Shown: positions 24,218 through 36,775, numbered from the stretch's first letter. The stretch is 64,000 bases of DNA from Vombatus ursinus (GCF_900497805.2 NW_020954582.1:305299-369298); one strand, 5' to 3'. Translations and numbers: made by a program. Notes: generated by a model not told the origin, from the sequence alone.

Positions 24218-24939
24218 TTTTTTCTTTTTTCTTTCTTTTATTTTTGTTGTTGTTCAAATCTTCTTGCACAAAATGACTAATGTGGAAATGTTTTACATGA
24301 TTGCACATGTATAACTGTATCAGATTACTTACTGTTTCAGAGAGGGGGAGAGGTGGGAGAAAGGGATAGAATTTGGAACTAAGAACTAAAAAAAAAAAAA
24401 CAAAAAAACAATCAAAGTTAAAAATTGTTTTTACATGTAATTGCCAGGGGGGGAATTTTTTAAAATCCAAATGGGGTCATGAGAGTCAGACATGACAGAA
24501 ATGATACAACAACAAGGCTTTGTTATTATAACAACTATAATTTATTCACCAATTTAAGGTTTGTCATATGTTACCTCCTTTGACCCTCATAAAGACCCTG
24601 GGAGGTTGGTGTGAGAGCTTTTCAGACTTGGTGGAAATCCCTGAACCCCCCTGGTCCCTGGCCTCCCTGCAGGAGGCCTTCACCTGTGGATCACCAACCC
24701 CATCTTCACAGGGACATAGGAAGACCATAGGAGGAAGGTGCGTTCACTATGAACCAGTCTCAGCGCTCAGGCCTCATCAGTCCCTCTGCCTCTCTGATCG
24801 GGGCGCAGAGCAATGGGCTGTTCCCCAATATGCTCAGGCTGGTCATCTCTTCACTCCCCCCTCCACTGTGTTCCTCATGCCTGGGAGCCAGGGGGACCTT
24901 CCCCCATTCCAATTTTTAACTTTGCTTTTTGTGTGCTGT

Positions 24940-25070
24940 CTTCCCTCTTAAAACTGTAAGCTCCTTGAGGGCAGAGACCAGCTTTCTTTTTCATATTTGT
25001 ATCCCCAGTGCTTAGCACAGTGCCTGACACATCATGGACACTTACCAAATGTTTGTTGACTGACTATGAT
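24940..25070 (+). mobile_element. L2 LINE 3' end
   Basis: Contains actgtaagctccttgagggc, ccccagtgcttagcacagtg and aaatgtttgttgactgactat. Confidence 0.75.
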
Positions 25071-25444
25071 TGGCTTGTACCACTGCCCAAGTTGTTCATT
25101 TGTATCCCAGAGAAGCCACTGCCCACTGCAACTCTAGTGTCTGAGCACTTCTTTGCAGCCAACCTGATACTTGCCTGAAGGAGCTTCCAAAAGGAAGATC
25201 CAAAAGCACCGGGTACAAGCTTCTAATGGCCTGGGGCCTAGGCCCCTTCGGCCTCCTTGGAGGTCTCCAGGCAGTATCTGGACAGCCTCATGTTGGCTGT
25301 GTTATACAGAGAATTTCAATTAAAATTCTGTGATTTTCTCTCTCAAGGTGCTCAACATTCAATCATTCACTAAGTCCTGTTTTTCTGTAACCTTCACAAT
25401 CACCTCCAATTCCACTTCTTCTGTCCATTCTCAATGTCAACAAT

Positions 25445-25640
25445 AAGAAGCTGGCTTATAGTGACTGAAGGTTTGTAAAGTGCTTTACAGATGTTATTTC
25501 AGTTCTCATAAAAACCTGTAAGAAAGGTGCTCTCATCATCCCATTTCATAGATGAGAAAATTGAGGCAGGGGAGAGCCACATCCAAACAAAATATCTAAT
25601 TGTAGTGGTGGGCTCCCATATAGAACCAACGCCATTGCTG
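25445..25640 (-). mobile_element. MIR-like SINE, minus strand
   Basis: ggtttgtaaagtgctttaca, catcccatttcatagatgag, aaattgaggcaggggagagc. Confidence 0.65.
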
Positions 25641-25734
25641 TTACAATCAGAAAGATAGCTGCAGGTGGGCATCACTGTTGTGAATTGGGCTTGGCTTTCT
25701 TCCACACAAGAGGAGCAGCAAGCCCTCGAGCCTC

Positions 25735-25920
25735 ATATAATTTAGGTTGGGAAGAGTCTCAGAAGGCATCTAGTCCAAGACTTCATTTTACAGATGAGGA
25801 AACTGAGGCACAGAGAGGATCAGCAAGTTGTCTGAGGCTATACCAATGGTAGTGGCTGAACAAGATTCAAACTCCTTGACTCCAACTCCATCCCCATTTC
25901 CTCTATTACATGGTGTCACA
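25735..25920 (-). mobile_element. MIR-related repeat, minus strand
   Basis: gggaagagtctcagaaggca, cattttacagatgaggaaac, ctgaggcacagagaggatca, ttcaaactccttgactccaa. Confidence 0.65.
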
Positions 25921-26529
25921 AAAGCTCAATTTTTAACACACTATAACCCTTTTGCTGTCAATAACTGATACATTCACCTTGCCAGGTCTTGCACTGTTCT
26001 TTGGCTTGACAGCAATGTTCCTAAGCCAGGAACAGTTTTAGAGATGTGTCATCTTATCTTTGATTACTGTGAAACAGCTTCCTCAGAAGTAAAGCTGGTC
26101 CCAACAAGCCTGACGCAATAGCACTTCATAATCCAGCCTATAATGCAGGCTTGTGAGTCTGGCTTCCACAGATCCCTGTGGGCTGAAAAGCCACCAAAGC
26201 ATTGCTTTGAAAGAATGACAATAGCATGCGTTCAAATGTTAGTATCCCCATTGCAGTGATCTTGCTGGAGCAGAGGGGCTAGCCTGGACATCAATTGATA
26301 ATCACTGGAGGAGCGCACTTGTGGGACCTCCTATGGTCTCCTAGGACCTTGAGGGGAGAGTGGAAGATGAGTCTGGGGACCCAGCAGGCCAGCAAGAGCA
26401 GGGTCTAGTTAAGAGAGGTGCTCCTGACAGCGTCATGCACAATGGTAGCCATAACATAAATACGAGGAACAGGAGAAGATAAACTCTGATTGACTGTAAT
26501 GACCAATTGTGACTCAAGAGAATAATTAA

Positions 26530-27090
26530 ACCATCATTCAACAAGCATTTATTAAAGACTCACTGTGTACCAGGCACTGCATTAGGTGCTGGGGGTGCAA
26601 AGATAGAAATAAAACCATCCCTGCCTTTGATGAGCTTTTGTTCTAGTAGGGGAGGTACTATGTACATATCCCATATAAATGGGATACAAACAAAATAAAT
26701 GAATACAAAAATAGTTCTGGGAGGGAAGGCACTAACAACTGGGGAGGACAGTTAGGGAAAGGTTCACATAGAAGGTGACATTTGAGCTGAGTTTTGAAGG
26801 AAACCAGGTATTCTAAGAATGGGAGGTGAAGAAGCAGAGCATTCCAGGCAGGGGGACTCACCTGTGACAAGAAAACGGAAGTGGGAAATCTGTCATTAAG
26901 TGGGAGGAGTAACAAGTAGACTGGGATATGAAAGAAGATTGGAAAGGTAAACAGAGGCAAGGTTGTAAAGATCTTTAAACGTCCTGGAGTGGTAGAGGAT
27001 TAGAATGAATCATCCATGCTGCCTACTGACAGAGAGGTTGATGACTGCAGGGGCAGGCTGTTGTATACATTGTTAGACTTGGTCATTGGA
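26530..27090 (-). mobile_element. L2 LINE 3' region
   Basis: Begins caacaagcatttattaaagac and ccaggcactgcattaggtgc, then gaaggtgacatttgagctgag and gcattccaggcag, in the same order as the longer L2 copies at 44-47 kb. No coding part reached. Confidence 0.75.
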
Positions 27091-27469
27091 TCAGCGGTTT
27101 TTGCTTAAAAGTTTTTCCTTATTACAAGGAAAAGTTCACAGCTGCGGGGGGAGGGGACTTTTAGGTCCAGAAATCACTGTGATGGAAGAATAAAAGGCAT
27201 CATCGTTAAAACTATGCTTTAAAAAGGAAGTAGCCAGAGCAAGCCTGCTCATAAAGCTATAGAGTGTCTTCAGTAATAGAGAATCACAGTGCTCCCCCAG
27301 AAACACACCCCACCTTTATCTGACTCACCAGATGATTTTAGAAAGCTGGGGATCAGGGAAGATGCAAACTATTATTCTGTTGTTTCTTCAGACCTCTTTT
27401 TGTGTGTGTGAAATGAGCCTTAGAGACATGCAGGCTCCCTCTGGCTCCTATAAAACCAACTGTGAGAAA

Positions 27470-28060
27470 CAAATTCAAATTATGAGCCCGTCGTAAGGGC
27501 TCCCAAGATGGCCGCTAGAATGAGAGAAGAGCTCTCCTGGGCCAACAATTGACTTGCCCCCCAAATTCCAGAGCAAGGGGAGTCCAGGAGGCAATCAGAT
27601 GAGCGTTCAAGCTTTGCTTTTATTTCCATCCATTATGTTCATCCAAAGATCGCTAGAAAAAGGCCCTGATTTACTGCTGCCAATTCTTCTCATGCCACGT
27701 GTGCCCTTACAGGCCTTAGTTCCTCAAAAATGATTCCATCTGTGGTTTCCCAGTCAGGCTGCCCCCTGGGAGCAGGAGCTGTCCAAGTTACTTCTTTTTC
27801 CCTGACTACTGGTAGAGGGAGAGTCTGTGAGAGTGTGGAGGTGGCAGGAGTGGGCGGTTTCTTTGTGATTTACCTCAGCCTTCTGGTTAATAAAAGGTTT
27901 TTCACTTATGTTCACGTGTCCTCTGATTTTGCACAGCAAAAGGAAGCCCTCGGATGGGGGCTCACAAGCTATGGCTTTTCGTGGATGCTGCTCAAAGCCT
28001 GCCTTGAGCCCGAGGAAGCATTAAGGACTCCCATTTGAGGGGGTTTGGGCTACACAATAA
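27470..28060 (+). repeat. Possible LTR-like repeat, uncertain
   Basis: Contains aagggctcccaagatggccg near its left side and AATAAA near 27890 followed by a T-rich, R-like stretch (ggtttttcacttatgttcac). I could not find matching TG/CA ends or a flanking duplication, so this may be unique sequence. Confidence 0.25.
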
Positions 28061-28949
28061 TCACAGATAGTTTGAATGGTTCCCCAGCCACCCCTCTAGT
28101 AGGGCTTTCTGGGGCCACGGAGTAACTTCCAGGAGACATGGATTTCTGTAGATTCTTTATTAAGCCCACACAATTCTGTAACTATAATTGTAATATTTTA
28201 CACAACAGCCAGCTGAAGAGCCCCCTATAATAAAATTTCTCACTATCGGGGGCCCTGCTTTTAGTTGAGAAAAATAATATTTTGGGGGGAGAACAAATAA
28301 GGTCTTGGCTTTTTAAATGTATCAACACGTTATGATCTTTGACCCAAAAAATGTATAAAATGTAGCAAAAACACAATTACCTAAATAAATTTTGCCTCTC
28401 AATGTCAGCTGGACTTTAAATACTAAACAAACATTTAATTGCTTTAGGCTGGGTAACTAGAGGAGGAGGGACCAGCTCGTGACTTCAGCGGAATCAAGGA
28501 CTCCCAGAGAAGAAGCTCTCTCTGAGAGTGCAGATTGCACCTGCTCTGCCGTTTGTCTTTTTTGAAAGCTGCCCTGGGCACCGCATGATGAGGGACTTGC
28601 CCGTTGCCTCTCAGCCTACACCCAGGCCCAACAATAGGCTTGAACCCAGCCATCCCTGACTCTGAGGCTGGCCCGCCGCTCAGGGCATGCTGCCACTAAG
28701 CTAGTAAACCAAGTTCCAGGGGCGTGTGTACCTGATGTCCAAGTTGAGGTACCAATGGTCACGGAACACGTGGCCTTAAAACCGTCTCTCACATTGGCCT
28801 AATATTCATTGATAGCTTTAACCCTAACTCTGCCCATGTTCATTTACAATGAGACACGTTAGTCACTATTTTTCAGACATTCAAACAGCTGTGGGTAAAC
28901 ATGGGGTGCAGTAATGTAAAAAACATGGGGAGTGTTTGGCCTAAAATCT

Positions 28950-29130
28950 TCAACAGCTCCAGTGGCCTACATAGTAAAATTCACACTTCTCTAATTGTCA
29001 TTCAAGGCCCTCCACAACATGGCCGACCCACATTTACAGATTTTCTGACACTCCACCCCATGACTACCTGCCCACTCCTCACAGACATGCTTTTGCTTGC
29101 CTGCTTGAGGTGCCTGGAATGTCCTTCCAT
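28950..29130 (+). mobile_element. L2 LINE 3'-UTR fragment
   Basis: Contains caacagctccagtggcctac, cattcaaggccctccacaac and gcctggaatgtccttccatg, an internal piece of the L2 3' UTR. Confidence 0.6.
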
Positions 29131-29203
29131 GTGTTGGAGCCCTGTGACCCTGGGCAAGTAAACTCTGAGCCTTGGTTTACTCATCTCAAAAATGGGGATA
29201 ATC

Positions 29204-29340
29204 GGGGCAGGCAGGTGGTATGGGGATAGAGCGCCAGCCTTGGAGTCAGGAGGACCTGAGTTCAAATCTGACCTCAGACACTTGACAGCTGTGTGACCCT
29301 GGGCAAGTCGTTTAATCCCATTGCCTAGCCAAAAAAAAAA
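29204..29340 (+). mobile_element. tRNA-derived SINE (SINE1-like)
   Basis: ggggcaggcaggtggtatgg, gagttcaaatctgacctcag and an A-tail. Flanked by aaaatggggataatc at 29189-29203 and 29341-29355. It interrupts a MIR-like copy. Confidence 0.9.
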
Positions 29341-29809
29341 AAAATGGGGATAATCATAGTAGAGTTATCCCTTCCACATTGTGGGGGGGGGGGGGTTAGA
29401 GATACTGTTCCCTCTAATCTTTAAGTCTAAGCCACCCTTGCAGCAGACAGAGCCTCCTCAGTGGTTCTGGGACACTCCTAGCCTAAGGCTCAAACCTCTC
29501 CCACCAAGGAGGGGAAGGAGAGGGTAGAGGGGCTGCCCTCTCCTGGGCACATTTTCCTCCTTCCATCTCTTCTACAACAAAGTTTTCTCCAAAGACAACC
29601 TTTCCCTCAGCTGCATTTCAGCATTCTATACCATTCCTTCCCCCAACCCCTTTCTGGACAGGTCTCTGAAGACACTGACATGTTCTTCCAGCTGGGCTCG
29701 GGAGGCTGGGCTGGGGAGCTGGATCCCCCTCCAGTTCTCTTTGGGGAAAATAATTAACCCTTTTTAGGAGAGAAAAGACAAATTAACCTCCTGCCCTTGC
29801 ACTCTCCAC

Positions 29810-30335
29810 ACAGCTAACAAGGCAATCCTCCTAAAGGGCAGGTCATTCAATCACTGCCTAAATCCAGTGGCTCCCCAGGAGATTCCTGTAGCATCAAATC
29901 TAACCTCCTCTCGGGCACTAAAAGCTCTTTCCAGCCTTGCCCCTCTCTCCCTTTCCAGTCTTCCTCGGGGTTACTCTCTTCAGTCTAGACGTACTGCTCT
30001 GTCCACTTACCATGCCTACAACATGACGTCCCATCTCCATGTCCTTTGAGTGGCTCTCCCTCCTCAATCTCAACCTTTAGGATTCCCAGTTCCCTTTGAG
30101 ATTGAGCTCTGGCATCACTTCCTCAAGAGGCCTTTCCAGGCCCCCTCTCTGGTTACTGTCCATCTGTTCTATATGCATTTTCTATTTACCTATATACATA
30201 TGTGTTGTCTCTCACATTAGAATGTAAGCCCCTTGAGGACAGGGCCTATCTTTGTTTTTTCCTGATATCTCTGGCATTTATTACTGGGCCTGGCACATAA
30301 GTGACGCTTCAATAAATGCTTCTTGATTTATTTTT
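29810..30335 (+). mobile_element. L2 LINE 3' region
   Basis: Runs from aggcaatcctcctaaaggg through ccagtggctccccaggagat, ctcttcagtctagacgtac and cacattagaatgtaagcccc to caataaatgcttcttgattt, a nearly continuous L2 3' UTR match. Separate from the short copy near 28.96 kb. Confidence 0.75.
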
Positions 30336-30798
30336 CCAAAAAATTAAAACCACCTACAATTCAGGCTCTAAAACATCATTGACTTCTTCTCTCTTTGAGA
30401 TGACAAAAACTAAATTGGCATTTTCCCCCATGAAAATGTTATTATTTCAAGGAATCACAAAACCCTTGCATGTTTTAAATACAAGGGATATTTTGAACTT
30501 AATGTTGTAAAGTAATTGGCTTTGTTTATAATCAAACATTACTACATTTAAGGCATCTGAAAGTGGAACCCCCCCACAGTGAAGTGTCTACACTAACCAG
30601 TCACAAACCATTTAAGCAAATCAATTTCTTCAAATGTCCTTGTTGGCCTTTACAAATGATTCTGACTAAAATTTATGTGTAGCATTTAAAAGGAAAATGA
30701 CTAAGAAAATGATAAAAAAAAAAAAAATACTAGGCTATACACCTAGTCTCCAGTGTGGCCTCTTTGAAGTTCCACTAGTCATCTTGTATTAAATATAT

Positions 30799-31010
30799 TG
30801 GGGGAACTAGGTGGCACCACCATGCAGCAAGTCAAGAAAAGTCATCTTCTGGCCTCTGGCACTTACTAACTATGTGACCCTGGTCAACTCACTTAATCTC
30901 TGTTTGCCTTAATCCACTGACAAAGGAAATGGCAAACCACCCCACATCTTTGCCAAGAAAACCCCAAATAGGGTCACAAGGAGTCGAACACGACTGACCA
31001 AAAATGAAAA
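30799..31010 (+). mobile_element. MAR1-like SINE
   Basis: ggggaactaggtggcaccac head and RTE-like tail ggaaatggcaaaccacccca ... gtcgaacacgactgacc. An internal deletion removes part of the CORE region. Confidence 0.8.
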
Positions 31011-31024
31011 ATATTTTAATCATT

Positions 31025-31235
31025 ATTATTCAATTCAGCAGTCATTTATTAAGCTCTCTGTGGCATACAGGGCACTATGCTTGGCACTGGGAATATAGAC
31101 CAAAAGGAAGCAGTCCTTGCTCTTAGGAAGCTCCCATTCTGGGGGTGAGGTGAAGAAGATAGAAGCACACTGAAAAGATAAGTAAAGATAGTTTGAGGAG
31201 GGAGATAACATGGGGTGGGGGGATATCAGGCTATT
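31025..31235 (-). mobile_element. L2 LINE 3' end
   Basis: Plus strand reads agtcatttattaagctctctg, gcactatgcttggcactggg and cttaggaagctcccattctg, the complement of the L2 terminus. Confidence 0.7.
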
Positions 31236-32419
31236 ACGGGAAACTCTGAAAGATATAAAATATCTCCGTAAAACTGCTTTTGGAAACTCAGCTTTTCTTT
31301 GAGGCTGTCATCCTATAGTGTGACAACCAGGTAAAGCAGCATTCACACAGAATAGCCCTGGGAGCCCAAAAAACGCCCCCATTTTCACCTTCATAGTAAT
31401 GAAGAGCTGATCATTTCCCAGAATACAGCTTTTGGGTACTTGGGACAAGGATGATGTGTGACATTTGGTCCAGTCCAGATTCCCAGAAACATTCTGTTGG
31501 CATGATCTGGGCAGTAGTTAGGACAGCTCCTTCAGCCTGTGGCAAAAGAAGGAAGCTCCATGTTCCAGAGAGCGTGCGCAGGTTAGAATTCCACATCCTG
31601 TCCCTGTCACCTCCTAATGGCTCTCTTGACCCAGTACCTTCAGCAGACATCAATGTGCTTTTAGGGATAAATGTGGGGTAGAACTGAGAGACACTGCATC
31701 ACGAGTACTTTGAGATCTTTGGGTGACAGGAGAGATCTACTCAATAGAGCCCTTGCCCTTTAGAAAACTCCTTTTACAAAAGAAATTAGTTGGGTTTCTT
31801 TGTTAGGGTGGAGTAAGTAACCGGTAAAGACCAGAGTGTCTCTCCTCAGACTTGATGAAACCTCTCTCTGGCACTAAAGGGAGAAAAAATAGCTTATCCC
31901 TGCTGGGCAAACGTTTGTTTGTTCCAGTGATGGGGGAAATGTTCCAAGTCGGAGCACTGGGAAGAAATGAGCTCCTCATCTCTCCACTGTGGTTTGGCTC
32001 ATTGGGTACATTGTATACTGGCTAAGGCTTCTGTAACTGATTCTGGGAACAGTTTTTACTATAGAATTTAGGTCTTGGAATCAACCACAAACTCAATGAT
32101 TGACCATTTATAATCATCAGAAATGTAGATGACGTACAGGACAACCAAAATTCTTTTGCAAAAGAGATTTTCAAGCATGCAGACATTTGACAATGAGAAA
32201 ATAAATGTTACCAAAGCATTCATTTCCCAGAGGAAATCAAATAAAAATACCTCGTCCTTGATTAGAAAACCATCTCCTGAGATGAGAGCAAACAGAAGGA
32301 TCCTCCACAAATGTTCAGTGTGCCGGCAAGATTGCATGCCTTCAAAAGGAGCAAAACTAGCTGGCAGCCCACTAGTCAATACAAGTCATACATCAAGCTC
32401 TGGCCTTCCATCTTTCTCT
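31236..32419. other. No recognised feature
   Basis: No repeat or exon recognised between an L2 terminus and an old L1. Confidence 0.45.
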
Positions 32420-33250
32420 TCTGCACAAATAAATAACCACCCTCTGCATGAAGTCCCCATAAATGAGGCAGGCAGTCTTATACACTTTGGGTAGAGCTGC
32501 AAACTGAGCCAACCATTCTGAAAATAAATTGGAATTATGTGGGAAAATGCCACTAAGTTGGCTCAGACTCTTTGAGCTACCAATGCCACAGCTGGACATG
32601 TACCTCAGGGAGGACAAAATTGAAAAGGAAAGGCCCCTGCCACATATGGCAAAATATTCCTGGCAGTGCTATCTGTGGTAGCAGAGAATTGAAAACAAGA
32701 TGGGTGTCTATTGATTAGAGAATGATTAAACATACATGTAGACAGAAAAAACCTGTGACGCAATGCCTTCCAAAGGAAAAAGGAATGATGCATGTGTTAA
32801 GAGAACTGATCTCTGAACATCCAGATGGAGGGAAAAGAGTCTCTCACTCATCAATAAAAAAAAACTGTTGGTAAATGATGGATTGTTACTGGAATGAAAT
32901 GTTTTTTGTGCAATAACAAAGAATGACTGAAAGGAATTCAGAGAAATGCAGGAAGATGGGTATGAAGTAACAAAAAGGGGAGTCAGCAGAGCCAGGAAAA
33001 CAATGTACAAGTGACCACAATGCAAAAGAGAACAACCCTAAAAGGCAGGTGAGTTCAGGTTCATTTTCATGACCAATCTGGGGCCCGATTTCAGTAGAGA
33101 AACGGGCGAGCATGATGACAAAATGCCAAGGATGCCAACGGCTCTCACCGCTTCAGTCATCAGTCTCATCTGACTGATTTTCTTTGTTATGAGGGCCAGT
33201 TCAGGGTGGAAGTTGTGAGGGTATAAATATCTATGGGAATGAAAATGAAA
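32420..33250 (+). mobile_element. Old L1 fragment (ORF2 end and 3' region)
   Basis: Matches the order of the L1 at 52.4 kb with many changes: gccaaccattctgaaaataa, ggcaaaatattcctggcagtg, tgtggtagcagagaattgaaa, gattagagaatgattaaac, and later gcagagccaggaaaacaatg. The coding frame is destroyed. Confidence 0.7.
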
Positions 33251-34621
33251 AATATATACAACATTTCAAAAGAAATTAGTGTTAGACCAGATCACCTCCA
33301 GGATCCCTTTGAGCACTAAGATCGAATGATCAGTCACTTACTTATTCAATTGTTTATCAAAGACCAAAATAAAATGTTAAGAATCTTAGCTGAGTGTTTT
33401 TTAACTTCTATCAGCACAAGAAGGCCTTAAACTCAGGTAACATCTGTAAGCAATAATGAAAAGGAATTCATTGGGGAAAAATTTCCTGATTGGATCATGG
33501 GCATGAAGACTTAAAATCCAAATTCTGCTCGACAAACATCTTGAGCGTGTACTCTACGTAAACTTAGTGTTTGACAAAGAGCATTCCATCTCCTTTAATG
33601 CTGCACTCTGCAGGTGTCTGCCTCCCTCCTTAACACTTTGTTTTTGCAGACCTGTGGCTCAGTGCTCTACAAATGGCCATCTTGGCTTAAAGAAAATGGG
33701 ACTAATGTGTGTGTTAAGAGTGTTTGCATCTAAGCATCCAAATTGGGGTGGAAGGGGGGAAGTTTCATATTCATGAATAACAAATAACAGTTTGTAAATG
33801 TTTAAATTTATATCTGATATCAAATGAGATTGCAGAATGTCTTTTAAGAAAGAGCTGGGCTGGGCGGAGCCAAGATGGTGGAGGGAAAGCAGTGACTTGC
33901 TTGAGCTCTTCCCCCAAACCCCTCCAAATACCTATAAAAAATGGCTCTAAACAAATTCTAAAGCAGCAGAGCCCACAAAAAGACAGAGTGAAACAAATTT
34001 CCAGCCAAAGACAGCCTGGATGGTTGATCGGAAAGGTATATTGTGCCGGGTGGGGGAGAGGAGCGCAATTTAGCATGGGCTGCAGCGAACCTGGAACAGG
34101 CTTCAGAGGACTGAATCGCGGGCAGCTGTGGCAGTTTCCAGACTTCTTAACCCACGAACACCAAAGAGAACCTAGAAGGTCAGTGGGAAAAGTCTGTGAC
34201 TGCAGTAAGAGAAGGAGCTAGGTCTCAGCCACCCCCAGGGCCACGGCTGTTTCCTGAGCTTCCAGCCCACAGACTGAGGGAGAATCAAGTGGATGATCAG
34301 AGGGGGATTGCAGGGATCTTTTTGCCAGTGCTGAGGCAGGAATCTCTTGCTTTACTGGTGCTTGGATCTGGGTCACAGATCTGAGGGGTGGTCCTGGGGC
34401 AAGAAGGAATGCTGGTGTGGTGGACCTTATTGTGGTGATAGAGAGGAAACACTTAGCCCCTTATCATACCACCTTGGCAGAACTGAAAATTTTCAGGTCC
34501 CTAAAAGTATCTCTGAAAACAGCTGTATAAACCCCCGAAGCTTGGGACAGTACATTCTCCACATTGGAGGCAGACTCTTACCTTAACAAAGAGTTTAAAA
34601 CTCAAGTAATTGGTTGGGATC

Positions 34622-35690
34622 ATGAGTAAGCAGCACAAAAAGAGTCAGACTATATTATCTTACTTTGGTGACAAAGAAGATCAAAACATACAACCAGAAG
34701 AAGACAACAAAGTCAAAGCTCCTACATCCAAAGCCTCCAAGAAGAATATGAATCAGTCCCAGGCCTTGGAAGAGCTCAAAAGGGATTTTGAGAAGCAAGT
34801 AAGAGAAGTAGAGGAAAAACTGAGTTTTGCAAGAAAATCATGAAAAACAAGTCAACAGCTTGCTAAAGGAGACCCAAAAAAATACTGAAGAAAATAACAC
34901 CTTAAAAAATAGCCTAACCCAAATGGCAAAAGAGGTCCAAAAAGCCAATGAGGAGAAGAATGCCCTAAAAAGCACAATTGGCCAAATGGAAAAGGAAGCC
35001 CAAAAGATGACTGAAGAAAATACTTCCTTAAAAATTAGAATAGAGCAATTGGAAGCTAGTGACTTTATGAGAAATCAAGACACTGTAAAACAAATCTGAA
35101 AGAATGAAAAATTAGAAAACAATATGAAATACCTCATTGGAAAAACAACTGACCTGGAAAATAGATCCAGGAGAGAGAATTTAAAAATTATTGGACTATC
35201 TGAAAGCCATGATCAAAAAAAGAGCCTAGACATCATCTTTCAAGAAATTATCAAGGAAAACTGCCCTGATAATTTAGAACCAGAGGGCAAAATAGAAATG
35301 GAAAGAATCCACCGATCTCCTCCTGAAAGAGATCCCCAAAGGAAAACTCCTAGGAATATTGTAGCCAAATTCCAGAGTTCCCAGGTCAAGGAGAAAATAT
35401 TACAAGCAGCCAGAAAGAAACAATTCAAGTATTGTGGAAATACAATCAGGATAACATAAGATCTAGCTGCTTCTACATTAAGGGACCACAGGGCATGGAA
35501 TATAATATTCCAGAGGGCAAAGGAGATAGGATTACAACCAAGAATCACCTACCCAGAAAAACTGAGTATAATCCTGCAGGGGAAAAAATGGTCATTCAGT
35601 GAAATAGAGGACTTTCAAGCATTCTTGATGAAAAGACCAGAGCTGAATAGAAAATTTGATTTTCAAATACAAGACTCAAGTGGAACATGA
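34622..35690 (+). pseudogene. L1/HAL1 ORF1 (nucleic-acid-binding protein), disrupted
   Basis: L1 ORF1p is an RNA-binding, trimeric coiled-coil chaperone. Here the start is MSKQHKKSQTILSYFGDKED. A lysine- and glutamate-rich coiled coil with heptad-like QKNTEENNTLKNSLTQMAKE follows. Then comes the RRM-like part (DLENRSRRENLKIIGL) and the C-terminal domain (STLRDHRAWNIIFQ, QPRITYPEKL) up to TGA at 35688-35690, about 355 codons in all. It is broken by one frameshift near 34830 and two in-frame stops, TGA at 35097 and TAA at 35457-35459. The many residues kept in frame suggest a moderately young copy. Confidence 0.9.
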
Positions 35691-35825
35691 AGAGGTAAAC
35701 AAGAAAGAGAAAATCATAAGAGACTTATTATGGTTGAAATGTTTACATTCCTGCATGGAAAGATGATATTTGTAATTCATGAGACCTTTGTAAGTATTAG
35801 GGTAGTTGGAGGGGAAAAGTTATAT

Positions 35826-35868
35826 GTATGTATATATAGATATAGATAGATGGATAGATAGATAGATG

Positions 35869-35914
<46 letters not shown>

Positions 35915-35938
35915 CAGACAGATAGATAGATAGATATA
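35826..35938. repeat. (GATA)n microsatellite
   Basis: A run of imperfect gata/gaca/gatg tetramers inside the 3' UTR of the HAL1-like element. It is likely length-polymorphic. Confidence 0.95.
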
Positions 35939-36176
35939 GGGCACAGGGTGAGTTGAAGATGAAGGGGTCATATCTGGAGAATAAAATTAAGGGGTGAGAG
36001 AGGATTATACTAGGAGAAAGAGAAAAGGAGAGGTAGAATGGGGTAAATTATCTCACAAAAAAAAACAGAAAAGAAAAGGCTCTCAGTGGAGGGAAAAGGA
36101 GGAAGGTGAGAGGGAATGAGGTAATCTAATTCTCATAGGATTTGACTTAAGGAGAGAATAACATACATACTCAATT

Positions 36177-36775
36177 GGGTATGGAAATCTGTCTTACCCT
36201 ACAGGAAAATGGGGGGGAGGGGACAAGAGAGTAGGGGGATGATAGAGAGGAGGGCAGATTGGGAAAGAGGGTAATCAGAAGCAAGTACTTCTGAGGAGGG
36301 ACAGAGTCAAAAGAAAGAATAGAATAAATGGGGGGCGGATAGGATTAAGGGAAATAGAGTTAGTTTTTCACAGCATGTCTACTATGGAAGTGTTTTGCAT
36401 AACTGCACATATATAACCTATATTTAGTTGCTTGCCTTATCAATGAGGGTGGGTGGGGAGGGAGGAAGGGAGAAAATTTGGAACCCAAAGTTTTAAAAAC
36501 ACATGTTTAAAAAAAATGTTTTCACATGCAACTGGGAAATAAGAAATACAAGAAATGGGGTACAGAAATCCATCCTGCCCTATAGGAAAATTGAAGGGGA
36601 AAGGGATAAGAGAAGGGGGGAGAGATAGAAGGGAAGGCAGACTAGGGGAAGGGGTATTCAGAATGCATGCCATCTTGGGGAGGACAGGAGGGGCAAAATG
36701 CGGTGAAAATTTGGAACTCAAAATCTTGTGGAAGTAAATGTTGAAAACAAAAAAATTAATAAAAATTACCATAAT
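36177..36775 (+). repeat. Duplicated L1 3'-end units within the HAL1-like element
   Basis: Unit one (36177-36556) begins gggtatggaaatctgtc and ends at an L1-like tail aactgggaaataagaaatac. Unit two (36557-36775) begins ggggtacagaaatccatcc and ends aatgttgaaaacaaaaaaat. They share start, purine-rich core and the aaatttggaac(c/t)ca motif but differ in their ends, as if from two L1 subfamilies. Confidence 0.75.

Larger units (their letters stand above)
22624..24461 (+). mobile_element. 5'-truncated L1, split by the GCSH retrocopy
   Basis: The left part contains the end of L1 ORF2 and its downstream region (tattattgtgctataagaag..., matching 52.8 kb). The right part, from 23976, has the L1 3' UTR motifs (actaatgtggaaatg, tgtttcagagaggggg) and an A-rich end. 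It interrupts a SINE with the duplication aaaaccccaaat (22612-22623) and aaaatccaaat (24462-24472). It carries two later insertions, the GCSH retrocopy and a minus-strand SINE. Confidence 0.85.
22408..24515 (+). mobile_element. MAR1-like SINE split by an L1
   Basis: The SINE head ggggcagctaagtggc starts at 22408, runs through the tRNA-like and CORE parts, and reaches gccaagaaaaccccaaat at 22623. It resumes after the L1 at 24473 with ggggtcatgagagtcagac and ends in acaacaac at 24515. A 9-bp duplication ggctttgtt flanks the whole unit (22399-22407 and 24516-24524). It is the oldest layer of this nest. Confidence 0.85.

Noticed and set aside
27730-28038. A 102-codon plus-strand open frame
   Set aside because: No family similarity and no splice context. 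It overlaps a poly(A)-signal-like region that may be part of a repeat.
35826-35938. Tetramer array considered as a CRISPR-like or satellite array
   Set aside because: Simple GATA microsatellite with no spacers.
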